24,478 bases of DNA from the NCBI GenBank assembly GCA_041658605.1, contig JBAZZU010000032.1, forward strand, positions 1-24,478, in the 5' to 3' direction. This DNA is from JBAZWE01 sp041658605. Its GTDB lineage: Bacteria > Actinomycetota > Thermoleophilia > BMS3ABIN01. Each line of letters starts with the position of its first letter. Positions within the stretch are counted from its first letter, which is position 1. Both the position numbers and the translations under genes were made by a program. Below, one piece after another: positions 7,755 through 15,829 of this stretch. A model generated the notes under the pieces. That model was given only the letters and a program-made list of their open reading frames with translations, made no database searches and was not told the origin of the DNA.

Positions 7755-7760
7755 GCGGTC

Positions 7761-7766
7761 ATTATA
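7761..7766 (-). promoter_or_regulatory. -10 box immediately upstream of priA
   Basis: Perfect TATAAT on the minus strand; the usual start site seven bases downstream would be the A of the priA ATG. No clear -35. An AGGA (7769-7766 region) also overlaps this box, so an SD role cannot be excluded. Confidence 0.4.
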
Positions 7767-7797
7767 TCCTGCCCGGCGGAGGAACCGGGGGAATACA

Positions 7798-7826
7798 AAG
7801 GGGGCGCGCCGAAGGCGCGCCCCCTT
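7798..7826 (-). terminator. Terminator after metK
   Basis: Perfect 11-bp stem GGGGGCGCGCC/GGCGCGCCCCC (7800-7810/7814-7824) with a 3-base loop, flanked by AA/TT. On the minus strand it is followed by TTTGTATT. It separates metK from priA. Confidence 0.8.
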
Positions 7827-7905
7827 AAACTGTGTTATCTGATCCGGCTATGCGTGAACGTACCGGCAGTGATTATCATTGTTCCGCTGCTCGCTGCCGG
7901 TCCTG

Positions 7906-9126
7906 CTAGCTGCTTTCTGTCAACGCGCCCAGCCCGGCGGCGTCCCTCAGGACCTCGGCCCTGTCGGTGCGCTCCCAGGTGAAGTCGTGGTCGTGGCGGC
8001 CGAAGTGGCCGTAAGCCGCGGTCTTCTTGTAGATCGGACGGCGCAGATCGAGGTCGCGCACGATTGCACCCGGACGCAGGTCGAAGTTGTCACGCACGAT
8101 CTCGTTCAGCTTCTCCAGACCGATCTTCTCGGTGCCGAAACACTCGACCATGATGGAGACCGGATGCGCTACGCCGATGGCGTATGCGACCTGGACCTCG
8201 CACTTGTCCGCGAGCCCGGCGGCCACGACGTTCTTGGCCACGTAGCGGCAGGCGTAAGCCGCGGAACGGTCGACCTTCGTCGGGTCCTTGCCCGAGAAAG
8301 CACCGCCGCCGTGGCGAGCGGCGCCGCCGTATGTGTCTACGATGATCTTGCGGCCGGTAAGCCCGCAATCGCCCATCGGTCCGCCGATGACAAACTTGCC
8401 GGTCGGGTTGACCAGGATATTGATCTTGTTGGGGTCGTACATGCCCTCTGGCAGGATCGGATGGATAACATGCTCGATCAGGTCCGGCCTGATCATGGAA
8501 TCGATGTCGATGTTCGGCTTGTGCTGGGTGGAGATGACGACCGTGATGATCTCGACCGGCCGGTCGTTCTCGTAACGGACGGTCACCTGCGTCTTGCCGT
8601 CCGGGCGCAGGTACGGCAGCACGCCGCTCTTGCGCACTTCGGAGAGCCTCTTGCCCAGCTTGTGGGCGAGCAGGATCGGCATCGGCATCAGTTCCTCGGT
8701 CTCGTTCACCGCGTAGCCGAACATCATGCCCTGGTCGCCGGCGCCCTGAAGATCGAGCGGGTCCTCGTCGTCGGCGTCGGTCCTTACTTCGAAAGCCTGA
8801 TTGACGCCCTGGGCGATATCGGGTGACTGCTCGTCGAGCGCCACGATGACACCGCAGGTGTCGCCGTCAAAACCGTACTTGGCGCGGTTGTAGCCGATGT
8901 CCAGCACCGTCTCGCGCACCAGCTTGGGGATATCCACGTATGTCTCGGTCGTGATCTCGCCGCCGACGACTACCAGTCCGGTAGTGACCAGCGTCTCGCA
9001 GGCCACGCGGCCGAACGGGTCTTCCTTGAGCACGGCGTCCAGGACGCCGTCAGAGATCTGGTCGGCGATCTTGTCCGGGTGACCCTCGGTCACCGACTCT
9101 GATGTAAACAGATAATCTTTTGCCAT
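7906..9126 (-). CDS. metK: S-adenosylmethionine synthetase
   Basis: Makes S-adenosylmethionine from methionine and ATP in the cytoplasm. 406 residues from ATG 9126, typical length. Family signatures are present: GHPDKIADQISDGVLDA near the N-terminus, GAGDQGMMFGYA in the middle and GGGAFSGKDPTKVDRSAAY (P-loop-like, phosphate binding). GGAGGG lies six bases before the ATG and decides this start over the longer reading from 9174. The leader carries a candidate attenuator (9146-9216). Transcription ends at the hairpin 7798-7826. Confidence 0.96.
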   Translation of the reverse strand: MAKDYLFTSESVTEGHPDKIADQISDGVLDAVLKEDPFGRVACETLVTTGLVVVGGEITTETYVDIPKLVRETVLDIGYNRAKYGFDGDTCGVIVALDEQSPDIAQGVNQAFEVRTDADDEDPLDLQGAGDQGMMFGYAVNETEELMPMPILLAHKLGKRLSEVRKSGVLPYLRPDGKTQVTVRYENDRPVEIITVVISTQHKPNIDIDSMIRPDLIEHVIHPILPEGMYDPNKINILVNPTGKFVIGGPMGDCGLTGRKIIVDTYGGAARHGGGAFSGKDPTKVDRSAAYACRYVAKNVVAAGLADKCEVQVAYAIGVAHPVSIMVECFGTEKIGLEKLNEIVRDNFDLRPGAIVRDLDLRRPIYKKTAAYGHFGRHDHDFTWERTDRAEVLRDAAGLGALTESS

Positions 9127-9145
9127 GTCTTTCCCTCCAGAAGGT

Positions 9146-9216
9146 AAAAAAAATGCCTCTCCGTCGAACTCCAAAGAGGACAGAGAACTAATAGGACGAA
9201 TTAACCTCTAATTAGT
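9146..9216 (-). promoter_or_regulatory. Candidate transcription attenuator in the metK leader
   Basis: On the minus strand, CCTCTTT pairs with GGAGAGG (9179-9173/9162-9156) and is followed after CA by eight T's (9153-9146), a terminator placed before the metK ribosome site. Upstream, ACTAAT (9216-9211) can pair with ATTAGT (9192-9187). AGAGG (9209-9205) can instead pair with the terminator's CCTCT arm, an antiterminator option. A weak promoter (TTAGAT 9243-9238, 18 bp, TAGACT 9219-9214) precedes it. I cannot match it to a known SAM riboswitch class. Confidence 0.5.
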
Positions 9217-9299
9217 CTAGCAGCCCGCAGTTTTAAAATCTAATTAACGGGCAACATAGGAACCCCTGTCGGCAGATATGAGCCAAGGAGTGAGCGGAT

Positions 9300-9425
9300 A
9301 TGCATGTTGAGGACGGTTTCAAGCACGAAGTGACATCAGCGCCGCTGCTGGTCGGAGCGGCCCTGCTGGTTATTCTGATAGTGATCGCCGGCGTTTCACC
9401 GCTGTTTTATTCGCTTATTAACTGA
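9300..9425 (+). CDS. Small single-pass membrane protein, 41 aa
   Basis: ATG at 9300 with AAGGAG nine bases upstream, stop TGA at 9423-9425. A short acidic/polar head (HVEDGFKHEVTS) is followed by one hydrophobic helix, about residues 15-38 (PLLVGAALLVILIVIAG then VSPLFY). It is divergent from metK. The helix and GVSP pattern recall the last helix of membrane antiporter-like subunits, but it is too short to assign. The ribosome site and clean helix make a real small protein plausible; function unknown. Confidence 0.5.
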   Translation: MHVEDGFKHEVTSAPLLVGAALLVILIVIAGVSPLFYSLIN

Positions 9426-9464
9426 TTTACGGGCTGACTTGATAACTCCTGCCGCCCCGTGACG

Positions 9465-9487
9465 AAAACTGACGCCCAGCGGACGTC
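9465..9487 (-). terminator. Probable terminator of the his operon
   Basis: On the minus strand GACGTCC (9487-9481) pairs with GGCGTC (9476-9471) with one bulged T and a GCTG loop, followed by AGTTTT. It lies 49 bases after the hisF stop. Confidence 0.45.
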
Positions 9488-9535
9488 GGTTCGGATACTT
9501 AAGGTTTCGCCTCATGATTACTACATTTCCTCAGG

Positions 9536-10306
9536 TCAGATCATCCGCATGGGAATCCCCGCCGCGGCCATGTATTCCTTGGCCTGCTTTATCGAATAAG
9601 TCCCGTAATGGAAGATGCTCGCCGCCAGTACCGCGTCGGCGTCGGCGTCGCGCACCACATCTACGAGGTGATCGAGGGTTCCCGCTCCGCCTGAGGCTAT
9701 CACGGGTATGTTGATGCTCGAGGTGATCGCCCGCGTCAGGTCGATGTCGTAGCCGTCCTGCGTGCCGTCGGTGTCCATGCTGGTCAGCATGATCTCCCCC
9801 GCGCCGCGCTCCGCGACTTCCACGGCCCACTCCACGGCGTCGCGGCCGGTACCTACCCGGCCTCCGTTGACGAAGGCCTCCCATTTCTTTTCCTCGCCCG
9901 TCGATACCAGCTTTGCGTCGATGGCGACTACGATGCACTGCGCCCCGAAACGCCGTGAGCAGCGGTTGATAACATCCGGGTTGGCCAGCGCCGCCGAGTT
10001 GATCGCGATCTTGTCCGCACCCGCCTTGAGGACCTTGCGGATGTCGGACTCGTCACGCATGCCGCCGCCGATGGTGAAGGGGATGAAAAGCTCCTCGGCG
10101 CAGCGCCGCGCCAGGTCGACGACGGTATCGCGCCGTTCGTGCGATGCGGTGATATCCAGGAATATAAGTTCGTCGGCTCCCTCGCGGTCGTAGGCGGAAG
10201 CCAGTTCGACGGGATCGCCGGCGTCACGGATATTTACAAAACGGATGCCTTTGACAACTCGTCCGTTGCGGACGTCCAGGCAGGGGATTATGCGTTTACA
10301 GAGCAC
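9536..10306 (-). CDS. hisF: Imidazole glycerol phosphate synthase, cyclase subunit
   Basis: With HisH, converts PRFAR to imidazole glycerol phosphate and AICAR in histidine synthesis. 256 residues, a (beta/alpha)8 barrel of normal length. The N-terminal IIPCLDVRNGRVVKG motif holds the first catalytic Asp and VAIDAK the second; FTIGGGMRD and VIASGGAG are the phosphate-binding loops. The start is GTG 10306 with GAGG about ten bases upstream. It is the last gene of the his operon, 73 bases after hisA, before a weak terminator. Confidence 0.95.
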   Translation of the reverse strand: MLCKRIIPCLDVRNGRVVKGIRFVNIRDAGDPVELASAYDREGADELIFLDITASHERRDTVVDLARRCAEELFIPFTIGGGMRDESDIRKVLKAGADKIAINSAALANPDVINRCSRRFGAQCIVVAIDAKLVSTGEEKKWEAFVNGGRVGTGRDAVEWAVEVAERGAGEIMLTSMDTDGTQDGYDIDLTRAITSSINIPVIASGGAGTLDHLVDVVRDADADAVLAASIFHYGTYSIKQAKEYMAAAGIPMRMI

Positions 10307-10379
10307 CGCTGTCAGGCCTCACGCAAGTACGCAGCAGAATCGGCCCGGCGGTTAGTCCGTACGATGTCCCCGGGTTTCA

Positions 10380-11102
10380 TCAATCGAGGATCGCGCGGGC
10401 TTCGGCTATCGTGAACTTTCCCTCGTAAAGAGCGCGGCCGACGATGACGCTGGAGATGTTGGACAGACCCAGCTTTTTCAGGTGGACGAGGTCGATGATA
10501 TCCGAAATGCCGCCGGATGCGATGATATCGATGTCCACAGCCTCGGCCAGCTCATGCACGGCATCGAGGTTCATGCCCATCATCATCCCGTCACGGTCGA
10601 TGTCGGTGTAGAGGATATGTTTCACACCTTCGCCCTGAAGGAAGCGTGCGAAGCGTATGGCGCTTACCGAACTCTTTTCCTGCCAGCCGTGGGTAGTGAC
10701 CATGCCGCGCTCGGCGTCGACGCTGATCACGAGTCTGTCTTCGAGGATCCTGACCGCTTCCATCAGGAGCGGCTGGTCGGTAACGGCGCTCGTGCCAAGC
10801 ACCACGCGGTTGATGGGGCTCTCCTTGATCATGGCCAGGTCCTCATGGGTGCGGATACCGCCGCCATATTCAACCGGGATCGAAACCGTGTCGGCGATCT
10901 CCTCAACAATGGACAGGTTTACCATCTTGCCGAGACGGGCGCCGTCCAGGTCGACCACGTGCAGCGCCTGGGCGCCTTCGTCCTCGAACTGTTTCGCGCG
11001 GGCGACGGGATCATTGCTGAAAACAGTTGCTTCTTCGAAATCACCGCGCCTGAGACGCACGCACTGGCCACCCTGTATGTCTATTGCGGGAAAAAGGATC
11101 AT
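10380..11102 (-). CDS. hisA: ProFAR isomerase
   Basis: Isomerises ProFAR to PRFAR in histidine synthesis. 240 residues, barrel protein related to HisF. PAIDIQGGQCVRL holds the first catalytic Asp and YTDIDRDGM the second; VEYGGGIR and IIASGGI are the two phosphate loops. ATG 11102 overlaps the hisH stop as ATGA, so the two are translationally coupled. The SVDAERG segment is close to the bifunctional PriA-type of actinobacteria, but the sequence alone does not settle whether it also acts in tryptophan synthesis. Confidence 0.94.
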   Translation of the reverse strand: MILFPAIDIQGGQCVRLRRGDFEEATVFSNDPVARAKQFEDEGAQALHVVDLDGARLGKMVNLSIVEEIADTVSIPVEYGGGIRTHEDLAMIKESPINRVVLGTSAVTDQPLLMEAVRILEDRLVISVDAERGMVTTHGWQEKSSVSAIRFARFLQGEGVKHILYTDIDRDGMMMGMNLDAVHELAEAVDIDIIASGGISDIIDLVHLKKLGLSNISSVIVGRALYEGKFTIAEARAILD

Positions 11103-11695
11103 TTTGCGAAATTCCTTAATATCGTGAGCCCAAGCGAGCTGCTTTTTTCAGGATGGAACTGGAATGCGGCGATGTTGCCGCGCTCCACGGCCGACACGAA
11201 GGTGCAGCCGTAATCCGTTGTACATAGTATATCGGACTCTTCGTGTGGAACTACCGCATATGAGTGCACGAAGTAGAATGAAGAACCATCGGGTATGTCT
11301 TCGAGCAGCGGTGATTCCTTGCGGATAGAGACCTGGTTCCAGCCTATCTGCGGTATCTTGAGACCAGTCGGCAAGAGCTCGACGCGGCCCGGCAACAGAC
11401 CCAGGCCCTTGTGCAGCCCGTGCTCGTCGCTTTCCTCAAACAGAAGATCCAGACCGAGGCAGATTCCCAGGAAAGGCTTCCCCGCGTCCACCTCCTCCCT
11501 GATAACGCCGGCGAGTCCGCGTTTCTCGAGGTTATCCATGGCGTCGCCAAATGCTCCCACACCCGGAAGCACGATGCGCTCGCCGCGCCGCACCTCATCC
11601 GGGTCACGGCTGACCTTTACATCGGCGCCGACCTTCATAAGGGCTTTCTCCACGCTGCGGAGATTTCCCATGCCGTAATCGACGATGACAATCAT
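11099..11695 (-). CDS. hisH: Imidazole glycerol phosphate synthase, glutamine amidotransferase subunit
   Basis: Releases ammonia from glutamine and passes it to HisF. 198 residues from ATG 11695. IVDYGMGNLRSVEKAL opens the protein, the nucleophile Cys is in FLGICLGLDLLFE, and the His/Glu pair in FQFHPEKS. A longer ORF reading exists upstream but would overlap hisB, and the conserved family start is at MIVIVDYG. AGGGA lies ten bases upstream. Overlaps hisA by four bases. Confidence 0.95.
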   Translation of the reverse strand: MIVIVDYGMGNLRSVEKALMKVGADVKVSRDPDEVRRGERIVLPGVGAFGDAMDNLEKRGLAGVIREEVDAGKPFLGICLGLDLLFEESDEHGLHKGLGLLPGRVELLPTGLKIPQIGWNQVSIRKESPLLEDIPDGSSFYFVHSYAVVPHEESDILCTTDYGCTFVSAVERGNIAAFQFHPEKSSSLGLTILRNFAK

Positions 11696-11738
11696 GGGGA
11701 CGGTATCCCTGGCTGCTGTAATCTCCGGGCCACCGGAG

Positions 11739-12326
11739 CTACAGCACGCCCTTCGTCGACTGCACACCGGGCCGGCGCGGATCCAGCATCGTCGCCTCGT
11801 CCATCGCCCTAGCGAACGCCTTGAAGACGGCCTCGATGACATGGTGCGGGTTCGTGCCCGCCTGAAGACGCACGTGCATCGAGATGCCCGCGTTGACTAT
11901 GAACGCCTGAAAAAACTCATGGGTAAGATCGGTGTCAAAACCGCCGACTTTCGAGGCGGTCATGTCCAGGTTATAGGCGAGATAGGGGCGGCCGCTGATA
12001 TCGACGCAGACAGTCGCCAGCGCCTCGTCCATCGGCAGGATAAAAAAGCCGTACCGCGTGATGCTTTCCTTGTTGCCGAGCGCCTGGGAAAACGCCTGCC
12101 CGAGGCAGATGCCGACATCCTCGACCGTGTGGTGGCCGTCGACTTCAAGGTCTCCCTTTGCGGTCACCTCGAGGTCGAAGAGGCCGTGCTTGGCAAAAAG
12201 GGTGAGCATGTGATCGAAGAAACCGACGCCGGTATCGATCTTCGACTCGCCGGCGCCATCGACCTCAAGCCTGACGACGACATCGGTTTCGTTGGTCTTG
12301 CGCTCTATGGTGGCCTGTCTGGACAT
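11739..12326 (-). CDS. hisB: Imidazoleglycerol-phosphate dehydratase
   Basis: Dehydrates imidazole glycerol phosphate to imidazole acetol phosphate. 195 residues, the monofunctional form without the phosphatase domain. The metal-binding motifs GFFDHML, DGHHTVEDVGI, HEFFQAF and GTNPHHVIEAVFKAFA are all present. It is separated from hisD by 181 bases holding dispersed repeats, and lies 43 bases before hisH. Confidence 0.96.
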   Translation of the reverse strand: MSRQATIERKTNETDVVVRLEVDGAGESKIDTGVGFFDHMLTLFAKHGLFDLEVTAKGDLEVDGHHTVEDVGICLGQAFSQALGNKESITRYGFFILPMDEALATVCVDISGRPYLAYNLDMTASKVGGFDTDLTHEFFQAFIVNAGISMHVRLQAGTNPHHVIEAVFKAFARAMDEATMLDPRRPGVQSTKGVL

Positions 12327-12360
12327 TGATGCCCTATTCCTTTCCCTGGTTATAAAACAA

Positions 12361-12507
12361 GATTCTTCGTCGCTATCGCTCCTCAGAATGACAATTTACG
12401 TTTCATGCTGTATACCCCCTGGAATAACAAAGTGCACTTAAACAATATGTATGTCATCCTGAGCCATAGGCCATTTTGTCATCCTGAGCCGCAGGCGAAG
12501 GATCTCT
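12361..12507. repeat. Three dispersed GTCATCCTGAGC-type repeats between hisD and hisB
   Basis: attcttcgtcgctatcgctc (12362-) leading to cctcagaatgacaat is one copy. gtcatcctgagccat (12451-) and gtcatcctgagccgcaggcg (12479-) are two more in the opposite orientation; the last runs up to the hisD stop. They interrupt an otherwise tight operon. Confidence 0.75.
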
Positions 12508-13833
12508 CTACTCATCTTCCAGCGGCGGCAGACCGTACATCTGCAGACGCAGCTCCGCGGCCCGGGCGTGGGCCTTCAAGCCCTCCGTCAGTGCTATCTC
12601 CACCAGCGGTGGCGTCAGCTCGGAAACGGTCGCGGGGATCAAGGATATCACAGCGACTTTACGCAGGAAATTCTCCACCGACAGGGCCGAACTGAACCTC
12701 GCGGCTCCGGCCGTGGGCAGCACGTGGTTCGAGCCTATTATGTAGTCACCGTAGGCGGCGCAGACCTCTTCTCCGAGGAAAACCGCGCCGGCACAGGTGA
12801 TCTCGTGGACTACCTGCTCCGGATGCTCGGTGTGTATCTGCAGGTGCTCGGGCGCGAAGTGATTGCTGAAATCAATCGCCAGATCGATGGCGTCAGGGCC
12901 GCCGGGCGCCAAGATGATTGAAATATTCTCGGTTTTTGCTTCATCCAGGCCCAGGTCGCGCGCCTGTGAAGCTACCGAAGCCTCGACTTTCCCTGCCAGT
13001 TCTTCCGACCAGCAGACCAGGACGGCGATCGCGCCGCTGCCGTGTTCCACCTGGGCCAGGAGGTCGATTGCTATCAGCTCCGGCGTGGCCGCGCTGCCGG
13101 CGATGATCAGGACCTCGGACGGACCCGCGAGGCTGTCGAGCCCCACCCTGCCAAAAACCTGCCGCTTGGCCTCGGTCACGTAGACATTGCCGGGTCCGCA
13201 GATGACATCAGCGGGCCTGATCGTATCGGTGCCGTACGCCATTGCCGCAACGGCCTGCGCGCCGCCGACACGGTAGATCTCCTTGATACCAAGAAGGCCG
13301 GCCGCGGCCAGCACGGCACTGTTGACCTTTCCGTCGCGCCCTGGAGGCGTACAGATGAAAATCTCCTTGACGGAAGCCACCTGTGCCGGCACCGCGGTCA
13401 TTATGACCGTCGACGGATAGCTGGCACCGCCGCCGGGAACGTAAAGGCCAGCGCGGTCGACCGGTATCATCCGCTGGCCGAGCATCTGGCTCTGGCGCAT
13501 CGGTGCGGTCCAACTTCCCCTCATCTCATGCTGGTGGAAGAGCCTGACGTTGTCGGCCGCCTGCTTGAGCGACTCCATCAGCGTCACGGGAGCATCTGCG
13601 ACCGCCGCGTCGATATCTTCCTGCGAAACTTTTAACTGGGCGGCATTGAACTCGGGACAGTCGAATTCGCGCGTGTAGTCTACGAGCGCCTGGTCGCCTG
13701 CTTCACGCACCCGGGCGATGATCCCGCCTACACGTTGGCCCAGGCTTTCGTCCTGCCCGGCCTCCCCCCGCAAAGACAGGGCCAGGCCTGCCAGGTTGTC
13801 GCTCGATAGTGTATGGCGTTTCAGTGATATCAA
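12508..13833 (-). CDS. hisD: Histidinol dehydrogenase
   Basis: Zinc enzyme oxidising histidinol to histidine in two NAD-dependent steps. 441 residues from TTG 13833. Family motifs: PVDRAGLYVPGG, GVGGAQAVAA-like VGGAQAVAAMAYGT, CGPGNVYVTEAKRQ, DSLAGPSE, LAQVEHG (zinc His), NHFAPEHL (catalytic Glu/His). The TTG overlaps the hisG stop (TTGA), and GGAGG lies ten bases upstream inside hisG. A longer reading from 13929 would overlap hisG by 100 bases. The stop lies beside a dispersed repeat. Confidence 0.95.
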   Translation of the reverse strand: MISLKRHTLSSDNLAGLALSLRGEAGQDESLGQRVGGIIARVREAGDQALVDYTREFDCPEFNAAQLKVSQEDIDAAVADAPVTLMESLKQAADNVRLFHQHEMRGSWTAPMRQSQMLGQRMIPVDRAGLYVPGGGASYPSTVIMTAVPAQVASVKEIFICTPPGRDGKVNSAVLAAAGLLGIKEIYRVGGAQAVAAMAYGTDTIRPADVICGPGNVYVTEAKRQVFGRVGLDSLAGPSEVLIIAGSAATPELIAIDLLAQVEHGSGAIAVLVCWSEELAGKVEASVASQARDLGLDEAKTENISIILAPGGPDAIDLAIDFSNHFAPEHLQIHTEHPEQVVHEITCAGAVFLGEEVCAAYGDYIIGSNHVLPTAGAARFSSALSVENFLRKVAVISLIPATVSELTPPLVEIALTEGLKAHARAAELRLQMYGLPPLEDE

Positions 13834-14495
13834 TTTCTGGATGCCTCCATCAGCCGGACCGCCAGTTCGTCGATCAGCTTTGCTTTCAGCTTGTGAGAGA
13901 CTCGGTTCGCGATAAGTCTCGCGGAGCATTGCGCGATCTCTTTGCGCTCGACAAGACTGTTCTGTTTAAGTGTTTCCCCGCTCGACACGAGATCCACGAT
14001 GCCTTCGGCAAGATCGACAGACGGCGCGAGCTCGATGGAGCCGCGCAGCTCGATGACCTCTACCTGCCTGCCGAGGCTCTCGAAGTAACTCCGCGTTATG
14101 TTCGGATATTTGCTGGCAACCCGCATGATGCTCAGATGCTTCAGCTCCCCGTTCTCGGGATCGCAGTCAGTGGGTGTCGCATAAACTATGCGGCAGACGC
14201 CGAAACCCAGGTCAGCCAGCTCATAAACATTGCGCTTGTGCTCCAGCAGCACGTCCTTGCCGACGATGCCGACATCCGCTGCGCCATATTCTACATATGT
14301 AGGCACATCTGAGGGACGAGTGGTGATGATCGTCCTTCCCTCCCCCAGCTCGAACACGAGCTTGCGGTCATTTTCCCTGACTTCGGCGACGTTGAAACCG
14401 ACCTTCTCCAGAAGGTCCAGAGAAGGCGCGAACATCGCCCCGCGCGGCACCGCCATGCGCAACGATGTCGTATCCAGGGGATTTATTACTTTCAT
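13830..14495 (-). CDS. hisG: ATP phosphoribosyltransferase, short form
   Basis: Catalyses the first step of histidine synthesis, joining ATP and PRPP. 221 residues: the short form that lacks the regulatory C-terminal domain and needs HisZ. RMAVPRGAMF opens the catalytic domain, ADVGIVGKDVL and the PRPP loop APSVDLAEGIVDLVSSGETL follow. Starts at ATG 14495, four bases after the hisZ stop. Presence of hisZ directly upstream agrees with the short form. Confidence 0.95.
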   Translation of the reverse strand: MKVINPLDTTSLRMAVPRGAMFAPSLDLLEKVGFNVAEVRENDRKLVFELGEGRTIITTRPSDVPTYVEYGAADVGIVGKDVLLEHKRNVYELADLGFGVCRIVYATPTDCDPENGELKHLSIMRVASKYPNITRSYFESLGRQVEVIELRGSIELAPSVDLAEGIVDLVSSGETLKQNSLVERKEIAQCSARLIANRVSHKLKAKLIDELAVRLMEASRN

Positions 14496-14499
14496 GTGA

Positions 14500-15747
14500 T
14501 CACCCCGCCGCCACCGCGTCGATTATATCCTCGATCTTTACCTTTCTGCCCTTGCCGCCGGCAGTATCAAACAACTTGAAACCGTCTCCATCCGGCATGA
14601 CAAGGCTGCCGATGCCCGCCCCCTCTGCAGCGGCCATGGCGGTCTTCTTTTTCATGTCCTCGGGCAGGGCCATTACATCCACGCCTTTTTCCCTCAGCTG
14701 CATAGCCAGGTCCAGCGCGGGGTCGAAACCGCCCACCAGGGCGATTCCAGGCGCGTAAGGCAGGCTGACTCCACCCTGGTCGGTTATGGCTATGTGCAGC
14801 CTATCGAGGCCGATGGCAAAACCGACCGCCGGCTCCGGCCGCCCGAAACGCGCCAGCAAACCATCATAACGGCCGCCGCTGCCGACAGGGAAGCCCAGCT
14901 CACCGCTGAGCACTTCGAAAACTATGCCCGTGTAGTAATCAAAATCACTGAGGATGCCCAGGTCAAAGAGGATGCGGCCCGCGAACCCGTAACGGCTTAC
15001 AAGATAATAGGTTCGCGCCAGGCGCTTGAGCGCCTCTTCCATCGCCGGACCACGCACATAATCCTGGGCCTCGATCAGCACTTCAGAACCGCCGCGCAGC
15101 CTGGTAACGCCCAGGATCGCATCGCGGTCGTCATCGGAAATATCAATACCGGCCACTACGACGGAGAGCTTCACCAGGTCCCTCTCTGCAAGAGCGTTAA
15201 AAACAGCCTCGCGATCCTCACCTTTGACGCCGGCGCTGTCGAGCAGGGCCTTGAAGAAGGAGGACTCCCCCAGGCCTACGGAAAATTCCTCCAGCCCGCA
15301 GGCAGTGAGAGTCTGGCAGAGCACGGCCAGCACCTCGGCATCAACCGCTGGGGAATCAGCGCCGATGAGCTCCAGTCCGGCCTGATGGAATTCCGACTGG
15401 CGGCCCCGCTGCGGTGTCGTCGGCCTGAAAGAACTGGCGAAGTAACTGAGCCTGAATGGCGGCTCGCGGTCAGCCATCCTGGTGGAAACCAGCCGGGCAA
15501 TCGGTGTCGTCATCTCCGGACGCATCATCAGGACCTCGCCGCGTTCATCGAACAGCCGGAACGACCTGTTGAAGCGCTTTTCTCCCGCGACATCCATCGC
15601 CGACTGCAACTCGAACGTCGGTGTGATCACTTCCTGATATGCGAAGCTGTCAAAGACGCCGCGTATGCGGGATTCAAGCCAGCGCTGCTCGATGGCTTCG
15701 GCAGGCAGAACATCCTTGGTTCCTGAAGGAATTGGCGTATTTTTCAT
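14500..15747 (-). CDS. hisZ: ATP phosphoribosyltransferase regulatory subunit
   Basis: Class II histidyl-tRNA-synthetase paralogue that binds short HisG and makes it active and histidine-sensitive. 415 residues. It keeps the synthetase fold marks (PSGTKDVLP at the start, MRPEMTTPIAR for motif 2, FDYYTGIVFEV, VGSGGRYDGL, VGFAIGLDR for motif 3) and a C-terminal anticodon-like region (~325-415). A true HisS is the main alternative; the pairing with short HisG in one operon favours HisZ. First gene of the operon; a promoter lies just upstream and no ribosome site is seen. Confidence 0.92.
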   Translation of the reverse strand: MKNTPIPSGTKDVLPAEAIEQRWLESRIRGVFDSFAYQEVITPTFELQSAMDVAGEKRFNRSFRLFDERGEVLMMRPEMTTPIARLVSTRMADREPPFRLSYFASSFRPTTPQRGRQSEFHQAGLELIGADSPAVDAEVLAVLCQTLTACGLEEFSVGLGESSFFKALLDSAGVKGEDREAVFNALAERDLVKLSVVVAGIDISDDDRDAILGVTRLRGGSEVLIEAQDYVRGPAMEEALKRLARTYYLVSRYGFAGRILFDLGILSDFDYYTGIVFEVLSGELGFPVGSGGRYDGLLARFGRPEPAVGFAIGLDRLHIAITDQGGVSLPYAPGIALVGGFDPALDLAMQLREKGVDVMALPEDMKKKTAMAAAEGAGIGSLVMPDGDGFKLFDTAGGKGRKVKIEDIIDAVAAG

Positions 15748-15757
15748 AACAATTGAG

Positions 15758-15786
15758 TTTATAGGGGTGAGGCAGCGAGTGCAAAG
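15758..15786 (-). promoter_or_regulatory. Promoter of the his operon
   Basis: On the minus strand TTTGCA (15785-15780), 16 bp, TATAAA (15763-15758). The start site would fall about four bases before the hisZ ATG, and no ribosome site precedes that ATG, so the message may be nearly leaderless. Confidence 0.5.
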
Positions 15787-15819
15787 AAATGCTTAAGCAT
15801 ATGGGACACAGCGCCCGAT

Positions 15820-15825
15820 TATAAA
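15820..15825 (+). promoter_or_regulatory. -10 box of a candidate RNA gene
   Basis: TATAAA on the plus strand, divergent from the his promoter. Its expected start site falls at the 5' arm of a GGCGGCC/GGCCGCC stem. The -35 is poor (CATATG at 16 bp). Confidence 0.4.
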
Positions 15826-15829
15826 TATA

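Noticed and set aside
9146..9219. Known SAM riboswitch before metK
   Set aside because: The leader is too short and lacks the conserved cores of the SAM-I/IV or SAM-II classes as I know them. Kept only as a candidate attenuator.
12361..12507. CRISPR array or terminator cluster between hisD and hisB
   Set aside because: Copies vary in orientation and spacing, with no unique equal-length spacers and no T-runs. They belong to a dispersed intergenic repeat family.
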